Assembly (NCBI GenBank): GCA_039566865.1
Contig: CM076943.1
Span: forward strand, 47,390,124-47,454,123
Source: Aurelia coerulea
Taxonomy: Eukaryota; Cnidaria; Scyphozoa; Semaeostomeae; Ulmaridae
Direction of reading: 5' to 3'
DNA length: 64,000 bases
Below, piece after piece: positions 22,811 to 35,267 of this stretch. The position numbers and the translations under genes were made by a program. Numbering within the stretch: the first letter of the stretch is position 1; every line of letters begins with the position of its first letter. The notes beneath the pieces were generated by a model. The model was given only the letters and a program-made list of their open reading frames with translations. It searched no databases and was not told the origin of the DNA.

Positions 22811-23232
22811 AAAATACAGTAATTAAAATACAACACATTTTACCCTTTGCATCTTGACCTGTCAATACCTTGGTCCCCTGTGTTAACTCGTACTCGATTC
22901 GGAGCGCCAGACCTATCATAGGGTTTCTATACTAATGTTGTAGCTACACTGTGCAGTTATGGTCAAATTTCACTGTTTTCCGTACTGGTTCCCTATGTTA
23001 CGTCGTGCTGATCTGAAATCGCAGGATATGGGTTATTATGATCATAAACCTAGCAATGAAATGATTGGCTGGAGCTGATCTAACGCATGCCCATTGCGCC
23101 AGTTTTCGACTCAAGGTCCTGCTGAAGTTCAAAAGCAGGATACGCATTGAAACAATGGAAATTATGACGATAAAAACTTTGTCTTGTGAAGTTGACTGGC
23201 CTAGGTTCCGTTCAAGATGAGGTGTCAGTGGA
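22811..23232. other. unrecognised intergenic stretch
   Basis: I see no exon, RNA gene or repeat structure that I can name here. Confidence 0.5.
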
Positions 23233-23850
23233 GTCTTCAATGTTTCCTGAGGTAGGAACATAAGCGTACGTGAAGAAAAAATCTAGGGGGGCGGCCCGAC
23301 ACAAAGTCCATTGTTTAGCAACATTTTTGCCCAACTGAGGGCAGATTTTTGTCCAATTGGGGTTGATTTTTGACAATTCTTCCAAGATTGGGGGGCTGCC
23401 GCCCCCCGCCCCCCCCGCCTCATACGCTTATGGGTAGGAAAGTTTTGGCATGCTTTAGAAAGCCAATACAGTAAATCCTCGCATATAAGAACCAAAAAAA
23501 GTTTGAACATGCAGTCTGTATTTACTGAATGATACACCTTCTAATTAAGAACCTGTTTCAGTTTGATAAACCAATATGTTCTTATCACAAGGGCAATACA
23601 ATTCATTTTTGATTGGCTGTTAAAATTTGGGCCTCCTCCCCTGCTATTTGTAAGCCTGAGAGTAGATATAAGGTTGATAGTAACGTTGCCAAAACAAATG
23701 AAATGTTTTAAAATCTCGTGGCGATGACTCCTTTTGATAAGAATTTACAGAAATTAGGCTTTAAATAAGAACCATTAAGAACCTTTATACCCTGAAATAA
23801 ATCTAAGTACCTTTTTCTATAAAAACCTTATTTAGCCCTGGTCCTGTTGC
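23233..23850. repeat. ATAAGAAC-family repeat interrupted by a MITE
   Basis: Second copy of the repeat at 21170-21530, split at 23258/23433 by a nested element and continuing to about 23850 with AAGAACC-type blocks. Confidence 0.6.
23259..23432. mobile_element. hAT-like MITE, CATAAGCG/CGCTTATG ends, C-rich
   Basis: The 174-bp element is flanked by exact 8-bp duplications GGTAGGAA (23251-23258 and 23433-23440). The homologous repeat at 21170-21530 has one uninterrupted GGTAGGAA, confirming insertion. A related element is at 40262-40438. Confidence 0.8.
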
Positions 23851-24381
23851 TCTTGTTGCCCTGCCCGTCATTCAACGACGAGATCATCTCGCTGGAGTTT
23901 CGGAATTATTACGACCATTTATCCAAATCAGTACCCTTCCAAGCAACTTTATGGTGCAGTACGTATTGTGAGGCAATAAAAAAATTTCTAATAATGTGAA
24001 TAAAGATATACTCGAAACTGGGGGTAGTCATTGTCTTTTCCTACCTGTGGTACCAGTGGTACATAGGAATCAAATGCCATCTTGGTGGGCCATGGCCGAA
24101 ACCTCCAAAGCCTCATTCTCACGGACCAATCAGACGGCGAATAAGCGAAGAAAACAGAAGAAGCTAGTGAATATTTTTCTAAATTTTACCTACCTTCATA
24201 AAACGCAACCAGAACGCATAAAACACAAAAGAGCATAAATGTTCTGAAAATTTGCCGAGGATCTCATGAAACTGAAAGACATAGCTTCAATGCCATTTAT
24301 AAAGTTCTCACCGAATTTCTTTCTTGAAACTTTAACTAGCTAAAGAGACATGCTTACGCAAGCACAGTGCGAAGGAGATGT

Positions 24382-24675
24382 CCCGGGGGGTGTACTTGAA
24401 TTTCAATTGTACGGGGGTGTGCACTCCAAGAAAAAAGATTGTCACTCGGCTTCAGAAATTTTCCCTCGAAATGATAGCAGGCTTTAGAGAAAATCGGCGA
24501 AAAGCGTACCCAAAACGTAAAATTTCGTCAAAAAACAATGAAATAACACTTTTGACATCCGGCTTTAGAAAGATTGCCTTCTTTTTATACCCGACGTTAG
24601 AAAAAAGAGGCGAAAACGATACCCGGAAAGGAGTGCACTTCCCCTCAGCAAAATATACTAAGTAGCCCCCCCGGG
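24382..24675. mobile_element. hAT-like MITE with CCCGGGGGG ends
   Basis: It is flanked by exact GGAGATGT (24374-24381 and 24676-24683). The ends are CCCGGGGGGTGTACTT and AGTAGCCCCCCCGGG. The interior is a degenerate array around GCTTTAGAAA and CGAAAA motifs. Confidence 0.75.
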
Positions 24676-25226
24676 GGAGATGTTAAAATTGGAATTTTGT
24701 CCAAGATTGTAGGTTTCGGCTAGACTGATCGCAAGTTCGTAGTTATTGCTATTGATAGGCTGATGGACGCTATAACTACGACTCATGGACTTTCACATTG
24801 AAAATTGGGACGAAATTGTTTCCCTCGATTTCATGTCCGATATGGAAACCATAGCAACGCTGTATGAAAAGGCGACTAATGGCGGTGGGCCTAAATTGTC
24901 AGCTCAATCGTCAGATAATAAAACGCCTCAAAATTCAAGTTTTGAGTGACGTTAGCAATGAACAAAAGTCACAAGTATTCGCATGAATGTTTCTTTAATG
25001 TAAGAATCAACAAACCTTTCAGTTTCAACAAGAATTTCCTAGTTTTGAAGGCAATCTTCATCTAGCAATAGTGCACGCAAGCAGGGCACAGCTCCTGAAA
25101 TTCTCCAACTACCGAAAAGAGGCCATTAACCTCGTTTCAAAGGGCACAGAAAAATCTGTGCGCCCATTGTTTATTTTCGTCCCACTTTTTGATGTAAAAG
25201 TCCATAAGTCCCAGTTTGAGCAAAAG

Positions 25227-25275
25227 TATATATTGTTGTTGTTGTTGTCATTGCTGTTGCTGTTGTTGTTGCGAT
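25227..25275. repeat. GTT/TTG microsatellite
   Basis: A run of GTTGTT and GCTGTT trinucleotides. Confidence 0.85.
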
Positions 25276-25364
25276 AACTGGGACTATTTCGTGAGTCTAG
25301 GTTTCGGCACGGTAAGATTCATCAAATGCCGCCATGTAGATGGCATGGCTGCATGGCTTGAGAA

Positions 25365-25786
25365 CCCAGGGGGGTACTCGTTGACTTTCAGTACGTTGAA
25401 AGTCCATGCCAATATTTGGGGTCCGAAATTTCATGATCAATCAATATTTGGGGTCTGTGAATTACAACATGGACAAAAATTCAATATTTGGGGTCCACAA
25501 ATCTTAAGAAAGGAAGAATCGTGCAATTTGGCCCTGAATTTGCGAATCATGAAATAAATATTTTGGTATTATTCAAAAATTGAGAAAGATCAAGAAGCAC
25601 AAATTGAAATCATTCAAAAAAATTTCAGGGATCTAAGAAATAGATAACAATATTTGGGGTCTTCAAAACGTTAGACTCAATATTTGGGGTCCCCAAAACA
25701 TCAGGCTTAATATTTAGGGGTCAGCAAAGAAATAGTGGCATGGACCCCCCCCCCCCGTATTGAAAGTTAGGGAGAAACCCCCTGGG
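25365..25786. mobile_element. hAT-like MITE with internal CAATATTTGGGGTC repeats
   Basis: It is flanked by exact CTTGAGAA (25357-25364 and 25787-25794). Ends are CCCAGGGGGGTAC and ...CCCCCTGGG, with inverted ACTTTCAGTA/TATTGAAAGT arms. The interior holds about seven AATATTTGGGGTC units. Confidence 0.8.
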
Positions 25787-26646
25787 CTTGAGAAATTAAG
25801 ATAATAAATCAGGCCGCATTATTTTTGACCTCGATGCCGCTCCGAATGGGGTAAAAGGGGGTAAAAGGTCCGGGGCCCGGTCCTCGAAGGGGCCCGTAAA
25901 AATATCGCTCGACAAAAATTTGTTATTGCTGTAAAATCTCTTTACAGCAACTTTTATGGCCATCTACCTGCCTTAAAACATAGACATAAGAAAATATAGT
26001 GTTCTTATGTGGCTATGTGCTTTCAAAGTCACCGAGCGAATGTCTTCATTGTTGACCGTAAATACCCCTTCCTTGATAGTATTTTCATGGAATTTCGAAA
26101 CAATTTTTTCTAAACTAGCTTTCTTAAGAAGGGCATTTCCCTCATTCTCCGAGAGTCTAAAGGGCGTGGTCCCAGAAATTTTCTTGGGGGCTTGGCCCGC
26201 AAAGCCCCTCAAGGCCCGATCCTACGAATCGGTCCAGGGCCCGAGCTGGCTCTCGACGGCCCTGCCGAATTGATAGATGTGATTTGTCGCTCTGGGCCCA
26301 TCTCCACGGTGACCTGCATACCACAAAGGACACATTGGGTTGGAAAGTGGAAAATTCCTACCATCTAATCATATGATTCAATTTCTTATTGAGGGTATGT
26401 TTTCCAGATAAACCTACCACGAGTTTACAAAAAGGCAATGAATGCCTAGAATTTTTCCTTTTGTAAATTCTCATTGGATCAGCACCAGAAACAGGAAAAT
26501 ATGATAAGAGAGAAAAACAGGAAAATAAGGAAAACAAAGATGCCTATGCTGTGCAAAGAAATGATTTTCATGCCCATTTATTGCTGGTTGGCATTTAGAG
26601 CCTTTCCAGTCTACGAGGAGAACAGAAACAACCAGATCAATCAAAC

Positions 26647-26924
26647 ATGGCAACTAATTTTCTTCTTATTGCAGTTTTCTTGTTGGTACTTTCTTCATTT
26701 GGCAGATGCAATGGAAAATGCACAAGTAGCACATTTGATGCAACGACCTCTGTTTCATTCGTGACAAACGAAAATTACGGCAACGATGAAGATTGCACCA
26801 TCAGCATACGCCCATCAGCCATGCACAGCTCAGGATTTTATCTGGCAATAAAATGGTTGGTTTTCGAAGTTGAAGGGGAGATGCCTGAATGTGAACATGA
26901 TTTTGTTGAAGTCACACTTACGAG
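26647..26924 (+). CDS. CUB-domain type I membrane protein (paralogue B), exon 1: signal peptide and first half of CUB 1
   Basis: ATG at 26647 in CAAACATGG context opens a signal peptide (MATNFLLIAVFLLVLSSFG). It is followed by the start of a CUB domain with Cys25 and Cys50 (25 apart), a YLAIKWLVFEVE strand, and Cys82 before EHDFVEV, the CUB C-x-D/H-x-V pattern. The donor GTAAGA follows 26924, two bases into a codon. The five exons (278, 195, 209, 189 and 392 nt) sum to exactly 421 codons and encode 420 residues: signal peptide 1-22, CUB 25-140, CUB-like 158-290, LRRR-rich stem about 305-355, Ser/Thr-rich linker, transmembrane helix about 388-409, short basic tail. CUB domains bind proteins or glycans extracellularly; the partner of this protein is unknown. 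Confidence 0.8.
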
Positions 26925-26929
26925 GTAAG

Positions 26930-28672
26930 AGTCGAGTCGCAAATCGCTAACACCAAAAAAATATCGAGAAATTTAAAAAATCTTCGCAATTCTCAGAGAA
27001 AATCCTAGCAATCTTCAAAATTCCTAAATTCCTGGAATTTCTTTGAAAATCTCAAAATCGTTTTTAAATCCTCAAAATCTTGCAAAATCTCCAAAATTTT
27101 GGAACATTTTAAAAATCTCAACAATCTAAAAGTCTCAAAAAGTCTTGGAAATTTCTAAAATATTGCAAATCTCAGAAGATATCTAAAATGTTTTTCAAAG
27201 ATCAGAGAGACTTTTAAAATCCCAAAATATCGTATGCTATTTTGGGAGTGATTTGCCCCTCGGTAAGTTATATCCCTCAAGTTATATCCACGAGGCCAAA
27301 CTTTTTAGTAGGAAAATGGGGCAAGAACTGATGATGAGGACAATTTAGAACTGCAATTTTTGGTACATTGCTTTTGACAGAATCCCCAAAGTGAGTTCGG
27401 AGAAGGGGCAACGTCGTCCCCAGGGCCTTTGTTATTTTGGGACACAGACGAAAAGGCCTTTTCATCTCTGTCCCAATCGCAATACGAAGAAAGGCCCTTG
27501 GGACGAGGCCGAGGAAGGGGAGCATCTTCCAAAGTCAAAAACACTATGACAGCGTTCAGGGGGTGTATCACTGCTTACGCAATCGAGATTTTCTGAAATA
27601 GTTGCACTTTTTGGCTTTTATCAGGGATCTTTGGCATCTTTCTTGAATACAAAGGATTTATATGTAAGGCATTCAAGATTTTGATGGAGTGATATGCCCC
27701 TTTTAAAACTTTCGCATCATGAGCACTTGTCTTTAAAGAATTTTGTTGCCAGAACGAGAAAGTTTTTTTTCATTTTGCGGTTAATGGAAACGCATCCTGA
27801 TCAAGGTCAATGAAAGCATGATAATTTCAGAAATTTTCTATATTTTTCATTATTCTAGCTTGGTCGTAGATTCACCACATAAGTCTCACCATCGCTCATT
27901 GAATTGGATGGTTATCAAAATCAGATTAAAGATATTGAACGAATACAAGGAATCACGTCCTAAGTCTTTTGGTCTTCCAATCCGTCTAAATCCGTCACGA
28001 AATTACAAAATAGTGTAAATTTGTTATTTTAGAGTCTGATGAACAAATAACGGCGTTTCCTGACAGTAAAAGGGCGTTTCCTGACAAGCAAAAAGGCGTG
28101 GTCCTGACAAATTTTCCCATGGGCTACACACCCTCAGGCCCGTTACGTTCGTCCTCCCTGAAGCATTTTGTTCGCAGGCATGTGTTTTGCTCCCTTATTT
28201 GGCTGGAACAAAACGCCAGGCAGTTTCCTGCGTTCTTGCAAGAAGAAGATTATACCGGACGGCCTAAGACTGAAAGTCGAATAAGCAAAACGAACTTGTT
28301 TACATATTTCAGCGCTTCATTTATTATCTCTACTTTCGTTGACATTTGAATTGTGTTACATAATCGTATTTCCCAGTCCAGTTCTACGCGTTTCATCGTT
28401 GTTCTCGTTGTTCTTGCTTCGTATTTCGTTTGCGATATTCATAACTGTGTTGTTCGTAAGCGTCGTTTGGGTAAGTCTCCTAAAATCTACTTTGCTCTCT
28501 GGTCAATCTCGTGGCGATGGGGCGTGTCGGTCACAGGGTGGCCATACTCAAAATCGACGTAAATAAGAAAGTACAACACTCCCAACAATTTTGTGCTGGC
28601 AAAGATATTGTGGTGCTTGTACTGCCACTGATGTTGTTTAAATCATATGAATGATGAAAATTTTATTTGCAG
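26930..28672. other. intron 1 of paralogue B
   Basis: It holds an AT-rich degenerate array of AAATCTCAAAA-like units (26950-27230) and unclassified MITE-like sequence (27370-27560). A stretch near 28373-28480 is bounded by TTTCCCAG and GTAAGT that could be an alternative exon. No domain is recognised in it. Confidence 0.4.
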
Positions 28673-28867
28673 ATCTTCTGTGAGCATTGGAAAATTCTGT
28701 TCTGACAATTTGGTGTCAACAATGCCTTTTGATATATATTCTGCAGATGGCCATGCTCAAATCAAGTTCAAATCTGATTCCTCAGTTACACATGCTGGAT
28801 TCAAGTTTTCGTATCAATTGAAAAGCAAACCATTGGTCCCATCTGACAGTTCTTTGAACTTATGCGG
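28673..28867 (+). CDS. paralogue B exon 2: second half of CUB 1
   Basis: The acceptor TTTTATTTGCAG lies before 28673 and the donor GTAAGA after 28867. It encodes SSVSIGKFCSDN (Cys102, pairing partner of Cys82), a HAQIKFKSDSSVTHAGFKFS strand (residues about 121-140) that is the canonical CUB ending (l-x-F-x-S-D-x-S ... G-F), and a linker ending at LCG. The phase (AG|A in, GG|A out) matches exons 1 and 3. Confidence 0.8.
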
Positions 28868-28990
28868 GTAAGAATTTACTGCTACTATTGATTTTGCATT
28901 CAGTACTTCAGGGGTCATTGGAGAGGTTATCGTATAAATTTGTATGTGCCAACCTTTAAAGGTGCATTTTCAAACCTCTAGCTAATGGTT

Positions 28991-29354
28991 CCCGGGAGGG
29001 GGGGGGGGACTTAAATAGGCCGATGACGGGGGTGTGCCACTTCGAATTGTAAAATCATACCCTAAAATTTATGAATTTTTCAAAAACCACACCTAAAATT
29101 CACGGGCCATTCAAAACAGTACCCTAAAATTAAGACCAAAATTCAAAATTCTAACCAAGTATCTGAAATTAGATCAAATTCAATACCCTGAAGAGTTTTT
29201 CTTCCAAAATGACACCCCAAAATTTATGTTCATTTGTGATGTTACCAAAAGTGACACCCAAAAATTTATTTTCAGCCTAAAAAAAGCTACCCCAAAAAAA
29301 TGACACATCCCGTACTGGTACATATGGTAGTGACCCCCCCCCCCCCCCCCCGGG
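28991..29354. mobile_element. hAT-like MITE, relative of 11406-11763
   Basis: Ends CCCGGGAGGGGGGG and CCCCCCCCCGGG are flanked by AATGGTT (28984-28990 and 29355-29361; 7 clear bases). The interior CCTAAAAT units match the element in copy A, but the insertion site is different. Confidence 0.7.
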
Positions 29355-29440
29355 AATGGTTTGCATTCTACCATTTTGGTAAGGTGCGTGCCCACTGATG
29401 AGTCATATACAAAATTCGAATTAACATATTGCACAGAAAT

Positions 29441-29884
29441 TCAATTCACGCAAAATTTTCTTCCAACTGAGGCACATACCAAGTTTCTGTAAGGCACGTT
29501 AGGCAGTCCTCCAATGTTTTCTGGGCTGTCATTCGCTTTTTGCCACATGGCCAGCCAGGCCAATTGGACAATTACGAGTGTCAGCAAAAAGAGCGGCAAA
29601 ATACATGGACTTGCCCAAGTCTCTTCCGCGTCAAATACCAAAATATTGACCTCTGTGAAGGAGAGGTTGCCCTTCTCTCCTACGCAAGGGGTGACTTTTA
29701 GGTGGCAGTTTTTATAAGTATAAACACGGGAGACACTTGGGAAGGTCCACATTGAAATATAGTCACATGACCCATCTGTGAGTGCATTTAAAGAGCTATT
29801 GACATCCAGGGTCCTTTGCGGGTGCGCTGCAATTTCAGACAGTCTGAAAATCAAATTTGGCCAGAGGGAGAAATATAGATACAC
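29441..29884 (-). other. antisense open frame of 147 codons in intron 2 of paralogue B (possible exon)
   Basis: The minus strand is open from 29884 to 29441, just after a CCCTTGCAG acceptor-like signal. It reads RLSEIAAHPQRTLDVNSS, a CDYISMWTFPSV segment, CHLKVTPC, and a hydrophobic run (ILPLFLLTLVIVQLAWLAMW) suitable for a membrane helix with a short tail. I do not recognise a family. The homologous copy in segment A (10930-11310) is broken by stops and frameshifts. It could be an exon of a nested antisense gene, a retro-copied fragment, or a chance survivor. Confidence 0.35.
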
Positions 29885-30083
29885 ACTGCAAGGGTTGAAA
29901 TGACAAGAACAATTTAACTTATTTGACTTTTCTATCAGCTCAATTACTATTGTGTATATCCATATTCTCCGCTTAGGCCATGTTTCATCTTCAGACAGTC
30001 TGAAATTTCAGTGTGCTGGTAAAAGTTCCTGGGTGACAAACACAAAGGCTCTTTAAAGCAATATTTCTGGTTATATTTTGCAG

Positions 30084-30292
30084 AAACAAACCTCCAGCTG
30101 AAAATATGAAATCTGGCATCATGTATTACAACGTTAGGCCAGTGGGCAATCAAGTAGCGCCGTTGACTTTTTGCTGCCAACAAATCGATACAGGATTACA
30201 TTCAGAAACAAAAATTGTTATGATGGATCTTGATTTGAAAGGAAGCACTGCGTCACAATGTAATTCAAGTCAGCCAAATGTTGAAATTTTAC
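30084..30292 (+). CDS. paralogue B exon 3: first half of second CUB-like module
   Basis: The acceptor TATTTTGCAG lies before 30084 and the donor GTGAGT after 30292; 209 nt. It encodes NKPPAENMKSGIMYYN, an FCCQQIDTGLHSETKIVMMD segment and SQCNSSQPNVEIL. The module is too diverged to call a textbook CUB from one half, but with exon 4 the strand order and final G-F pattern fit. It differs from A exon 3 at scattered residues (for example FCC against FCS). Confidence 0.8.
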
Positions 30293-32894
30293 GTGAGTTG
30301 TATTGCTAGTTGTATCTTAATTGTATTGCTAGCGAGAAACTCTTTAGAATATTCAAATTTGGCAGTAAGTTGCATTGTAGGAAAAACTGGGAAACACCTA
30401 GGACTGACAGAAAAGGAACTTATTCGCAATGCACCTTTAGCTATTCCATGGGTAGTCAGACGCCGCTGTTATGACTCAGTTATAATGTCAAAAGGGAGTC
30501 TCAATCGAATGATATTATTATACATGTTTGTAGGATTTTCGAATATGCACTGAAAGGATAGAAGCTCTAACGCCACACAGCCTTTCGAATAAAAATGTAG
30601 TAAAATATCGCGGGACCCAGACTCTTTTATGGAATAGTTGAAAGGTCTGTTGCCATGTTACTACTTCCAAGTACGATAGTTTGGAAAAAACGTATAGACA
30701 GGGGCGTATGCAGCATTGCAGGAGAGAGGGGGTGTGGGGCGTAGCCCCAGACGTTTTTTCGACCACGCCTTCAGACGCTCGGAAAATGAGAGAAACGCCC
30801 TTTTTAGTTATATTTTGCATCGTAAATGTGGCTGCAATGAACACAAAATGGGCAGGGTATTTTGTTGAAATTGCATTGAGAATTAATACCCATCATAGCA
30901 AGTTACTCTAAGAAAGTAAACGAAGAATTGTTATTTGGAACATACAGTCCAGCATATTAAGTACAAATTACAAAAATTGCTTTTCTTTGCTTTACTGCAA
31001 AATGATTTGGCGCTGGTTGTTCGATCTAGATATTTGAGGAAATACCTCTTTTCGCTACTCATTGTCTAGTCCATAGAAATCTAGTCAGTCCAGGGCATCT
31101 TTTGCAAGAAGCTTTTGCAAAGAAATTTTTGTGGCAATTTGAATTATTTTAAAGTAGGTCAGAGTACAGCTCTTCAAATCGTTTTGATGAGATTGTTCCA
31201 AGGAGTAGTAGCAAATAGGGATCCCTACAGCCAATGGCATGCACAGGCTAAGACAAGTGGGGATCTTGACATGAGTGGGTCTGGGGGCAATGCCACCAGA
31301 AAAATTTTGAGAAGGTGCATTCTATTTTGGCTTAGAATGCCCCTCCCAACATCGTTCAAGCATTTTCTTAGAAACCCAAAACCTTGCTCTACCAAACCTT
31401 GATAAAACCATTCTTTCTTTGCTTTTCAAGAATCTCAAAACCCACCGCCTGACAGATCTGTCTGACGCCCCATGGGGTACAAATTTTATTGCATTTTTGT
31501 GCGGATCTCGAGGACCATCTTTTTGAAAAGTGGAGGGTCCGAACCCCCCTCCCCATTCCCCTCTTGGGTACGCCACTGCATATAGAGCACGAAAAGCAAC
31601 CTCGTTCCCAGGGTGTTCTGACGTCATACGCTGGTCACGAAGCCGAAAGAACACCCTGGTACACTTGGCATCAATCTTGCCAATATATGGCAAGATGCGC
31701 CCCATTATGGATTTGCAGTTTGCTAGGCAACGATAATCGACGAAAAATGGTCGTTGCTCTAGCGCTAATTCTGAAGTATATAAATTGAGAAATTAAAAAC
31801 AAACACTTTGAGGACCCTATTTTAGCCCTTTTTAAGGTATTTAATCATTAATCCGGGGTTAGCAAGTGCATTTAGTAGGAAAACGAGCACGATCCATTTG
31901 GGTGGAAAAAGGGCCTAAGTTGAAATTTTCGAGAATTTCCCCCACAGCTTTGAAAATAGAATGGCTCGTTATTCGGCGAATTTTAGAGATAAATTGGAGA
32001 TTAAAAGTGTTTTAGTGAAAGAATACAGTTTTCCGTCGAATTTTGACGTGCCGCGGCCGTTTACTCCTCGCAAAACGGAGTTACGGTGTAAAATGGGGTA
32101 GGCCGAAATTATTCCCCATTTTTGGGGGGCGCGCGCTCCGCTTCTGGGGGCAATATTGAACCCCAAATTACGTTATTAGACTTGCAGACGAATGGTCTCT
32201 TGAAAACTTTTTTCTGTTTTGAAATCGGGCTTGTAACCATGGAGCATCGACTCCAAACGTAACCTCAGGTCGGAAAATCGCAACATTTATTTTTCAACCC
32301 CCTGTTATGACGTCATAATGAGCCCAACACTTCCTGAAACTCCAAAATTCGGATGCGCCGTGGTCCATTACCCCTCTTAAACTACACCCCATTGATTTTG
32401 TGAAATTACCGATTCAATAAAGGCCATTTTTGAATGGGAGCCAGTTATAATCTGATTTTGCTATTGTTTCCGAATAGCCAATCAAATTGCCGAACGGCCT
32501 CTTGTATCCCAGAGTAGAGGTAGAGCAACGAACTCACTCTGGGGACGAGATTGCACGAAAAGAACATTCCGAGTCTCAGTTTCAATTTGCTGAAACAAAG
32601 GACAAAACCTTGACCACTCTTCCAGTTATCTTTGATTCTCAGCGCATATGGTTGTCTTGGAAATGCAAGATTTATCACTTACCGCCATGAAAACAAAATT
32701 TCGTTGCTTGGTTTCATGCATTGGGATTTATCAACCTTGGTCTCATTTTCACAAAGAGGCTTGGAAAAGGTATATTGAAAGAGGAGGACGCTAAAGATGA
32801 AAGATCTTGAGAGATCTTTGCTTTTTTCCAACTTTATATTCAATGCTGTATTGTCTCTCTCACTTATCATCCTTTTTAACTGTTCTGTTTGCAG
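30293..32894. other. intron 3 of paralogue B, enlarged by stacked transposons
   Basis: Compared with the same intron in copy A, about 1.85 kb (30700-32560) is extra. It contains an element starting AGGGGCGTATGCAG with CTCGGAAAA blocks and a second element at about 31600-32556. Around 30560-30700 and 32570-32890 the two copies align again. No exon is seen in the extra sequence. Confidence 0.55.
31600..32556. mobile_element. TIR element, CCTCGTTCCCAGGGTG end
   Basis: The left end GCAACCTCGTTCCCAGGGTG and right end CTCTGGGGACGAGATTGC are inverted. Its interior (31960-32400, TGACGTCATAA and CAAAACGGAGTTACGG blocks) recurs in reverse orientation at about 45310-45720. Confidence 0.55.
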
Positions 32895-33083
32895 AATCCT
32901 CGAAACCATACTCAAAACGATCTGATATGTTAAACTTCGCTACTTCAATCAGTGGGCCTATGTGTGGTAAGCTTGAACCAAAGGTATACACTGTTACAGA
33001 GAGATATATCTACATTCACTTCAACAGAGGAAATGCATCAGTGACTGCAAATCGCGGATTTGTGATTGGATTCCTCAGCTATG
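32895..33083 (+). CDS. paralogue B exon 4: second half of second CUB-like module
   Basis: The acceptor TTCTGTTTGCAG lies before 32895 and the donor GTAAGT after 33083; 189 nt, identical in length and phase to A exon 4. It encodes ISGPMCGKLEPKVYT, then RYIYIHFNRGNAS and NRGFVIGFLSYG. The exon joins as C|AA (Gln) and G|AC (Asp). Confidence 0.8.
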
Positions 33084-33694
33084 GTAAGTGAAATTAAAGA
33101 TGCATTACTAACCAAGATCCTTTGCGGTTCGAATGAAAAGCAACGCAAATGGAACTTAGGCCAGAAACGACTTTCGTACTAGACTGACGACGTGATTCCT
33201 TGTATTCGTTCAACGTTTTCAATCTGATGTTTTTATTTTCACTCATACAAGGACTCACGACTAAACAGATTCAAAACAGAGACTAAAATCTTACGAGAGA
33301 TCTGAAGAAAATATCTGAAGCCATAACATCATGCAATTCAATGCGGAAGATTGAGACTTGTGTAATCAGTCTACTTTCGTATCACAGGGAAGCCCAACTT
33401 TGTTAGCCTGCGTGCAGCCGAGTTGAGGTTGCACGCAGGCTAAGCTTTGTCCCCAGAGTGATACCTCTGCAATTTGATTGCCTATTCGAAAGCAATAGCA
33501 AACATTAATATTTTTCGAAAACTTCCCGATTATTCGACTGACAACAATCTAATCTTGTTACTAAGCAACAACCATTGCAATGTTGCTTTGTTGTTTGGAT
33601 AGAGGTTGTATAATTAGCGTTGCCTAGGAGATTGCAAATCCATAATGGTTGCTATTACGTCCATTATCTGGGCGAATCTGATGGAAGTGTAACC

Positions 33695-34361
33695 ACGGCC
33701 ACGGGGGGGGGGGGGGGGGTTCTTCCATAGTAAAGGTACCTGAGGATGCGCCACGAGCAAGGGTATACTTTTTCAGACTTCTAGTCTAGCCAAGGGTATA
33801 CTTTTTGCAATTTTGGTCTTGCGACAGTCTATCCAAGGATATCATATATGCGACAGTCTATCCAAGGGTAAGCATTGTCAGGTCTTGCACCCGGCTATCT
33901 TTCAAACCTTTTCAAGAAAAACTCTGTGCATGATATCAGTATGAATTTGCGGAATGCGATTGCCGATGTCCTTGTTCCAAGGATGAAAACTTGCAATGGG
34001 CAGAAAGCGATATCTTTCCGGGGTGCAAAGACTTGGAACGAATTGCCTTTGGATGTCAAACAAGTGCCCTCTCTCAGCATTTTTAAAAGTAGGCTGAAGA
34101 GTAATTTGCCTCTCTCAGGCTAACTCCATTATTTTTCATTTTTTTTCATTTTAGATTGTAAATATAGGTAATTTGTTAGTAATTTTTAGTAATGTTGTAA
34201 AGTTTGGCACGGCCCAATCCTCTCGATTGACGAGGCTACCGTGTAAAAATAATGAAAATTGAAATGAAAAATGAAAATATTTGGTAATGTTGGTCTAGGG
34301 AAGGGTCATCGCGGCAGACCCCTACCCAAAATTTAGTGAAGACCCCCCCCCCCCCCCCCCC
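33695..34361. mobile_element. hAT-like MITE with internal GGGTATACTTTT repeats and a LINE inside
   Basis: Poly-G left and poly-C right ends are flanked by AAGTGTAACC and GAGTGTACC. Copy A has the single uninterrupted AAGTGTACC at about 15232. The interior shares TATACCCTTGG-type repeats and a GGTACCT end block with the element at 36282-37334. Confidence 0.7.
33873..34262 (+). mobile_element. LINE 3' fragment nested in the MITE
   Basis: An 82-codon frame (33875-34123) reads the C-terminal end of a LINE polyprotein (GLAPGYLSNLFKKNS, FRGAKTWNELPLDVKQVPS, FKSRLKSNLPLSG). A 3' region with an AATGAAAAT-type tail follows. Confidence 0.75.
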
Positions 34362-34429
34362 GAGTGTACCAGAATGTTCATTCGGCTTCGTGATCAGCGT
34401 ATGACGTAAGAATACCCTGGGAACGAGGG

Positions 34430-34874
34430 ATTGATGTCATCAAATGTCTAAATCTTATTAAACAGAAAGCTACAGATTTCTGATTGCGACCATTATTTCT
34501 GATTGTTTCGTTATATAATTTTTCCTCCATTATGCCATTTTGAAAAAATCAAGACATCAAACAATTTCCACTGCAGATTTACAGCATAGACCTGGGGCTT
34601 GATAAAATATGGGTTTCTTGAAGGTTATATAATTTTTCCTCTATTGGTTAATGATTTACGATGATTTTAATTGTTTTTCAAAATTTCCATGAATGTTCTA
34701 AAAAATGATTCGATTGCTGCCATTTTGAAAAAATCAAGACATCAAACAATTTCCACTGCAGATTTACAGCATAGTACCATAAGTTCCTTTCTAGCCATTG
34801 AACTCAAAGAAAAATGTAATAGAATTTTACACCCACCTTTCTAAATATTTGAAAGATTTGAGCCCTATGCTGGT
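34430..34874. mobile_element. MULE-like MITE, left arm lost
   Basis: The right end GATTTGAGCCCTATGCTGG and internal ATTTACAGCATA blocks match copy A 15437-16511 without the nested element. The left 130 bp seen in copy A are missing here. Confidence 0.55.
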
Positions 34875-35267
34875 TTAGGAATGGATCTTAAGCCTGCTTG
34901 TATCACCCAGATCTATTAACATCTCCTTGAAATCAAATTTGGCCACTTGTCTTGAAAATGGATAGCAAAAGAAACAATGCTGTGTCTGAGAGCATATGTT
35001 TCGAATATTTGCAAAAATAGCTCCAACAGCGAGGGACATTTCAATCCCAAAATTCTCATACACCTTTTCACCTAAGAAAAATCCATCAAAAATCCGCAAA
35101 ATCCCTTTTCGTACGCTTATTGGAATGAGTGAAATACCCCTCTTGTCGAAGGGAACTTTATGTAATTAATTTGTAATTAATTTGCCATAATTGAAGAAAG
35201 AGCATTTTTTATATCAGCATTATTTTTTGGCATTACAGTGTTTTATATTTATTAAAGGATGTATATT

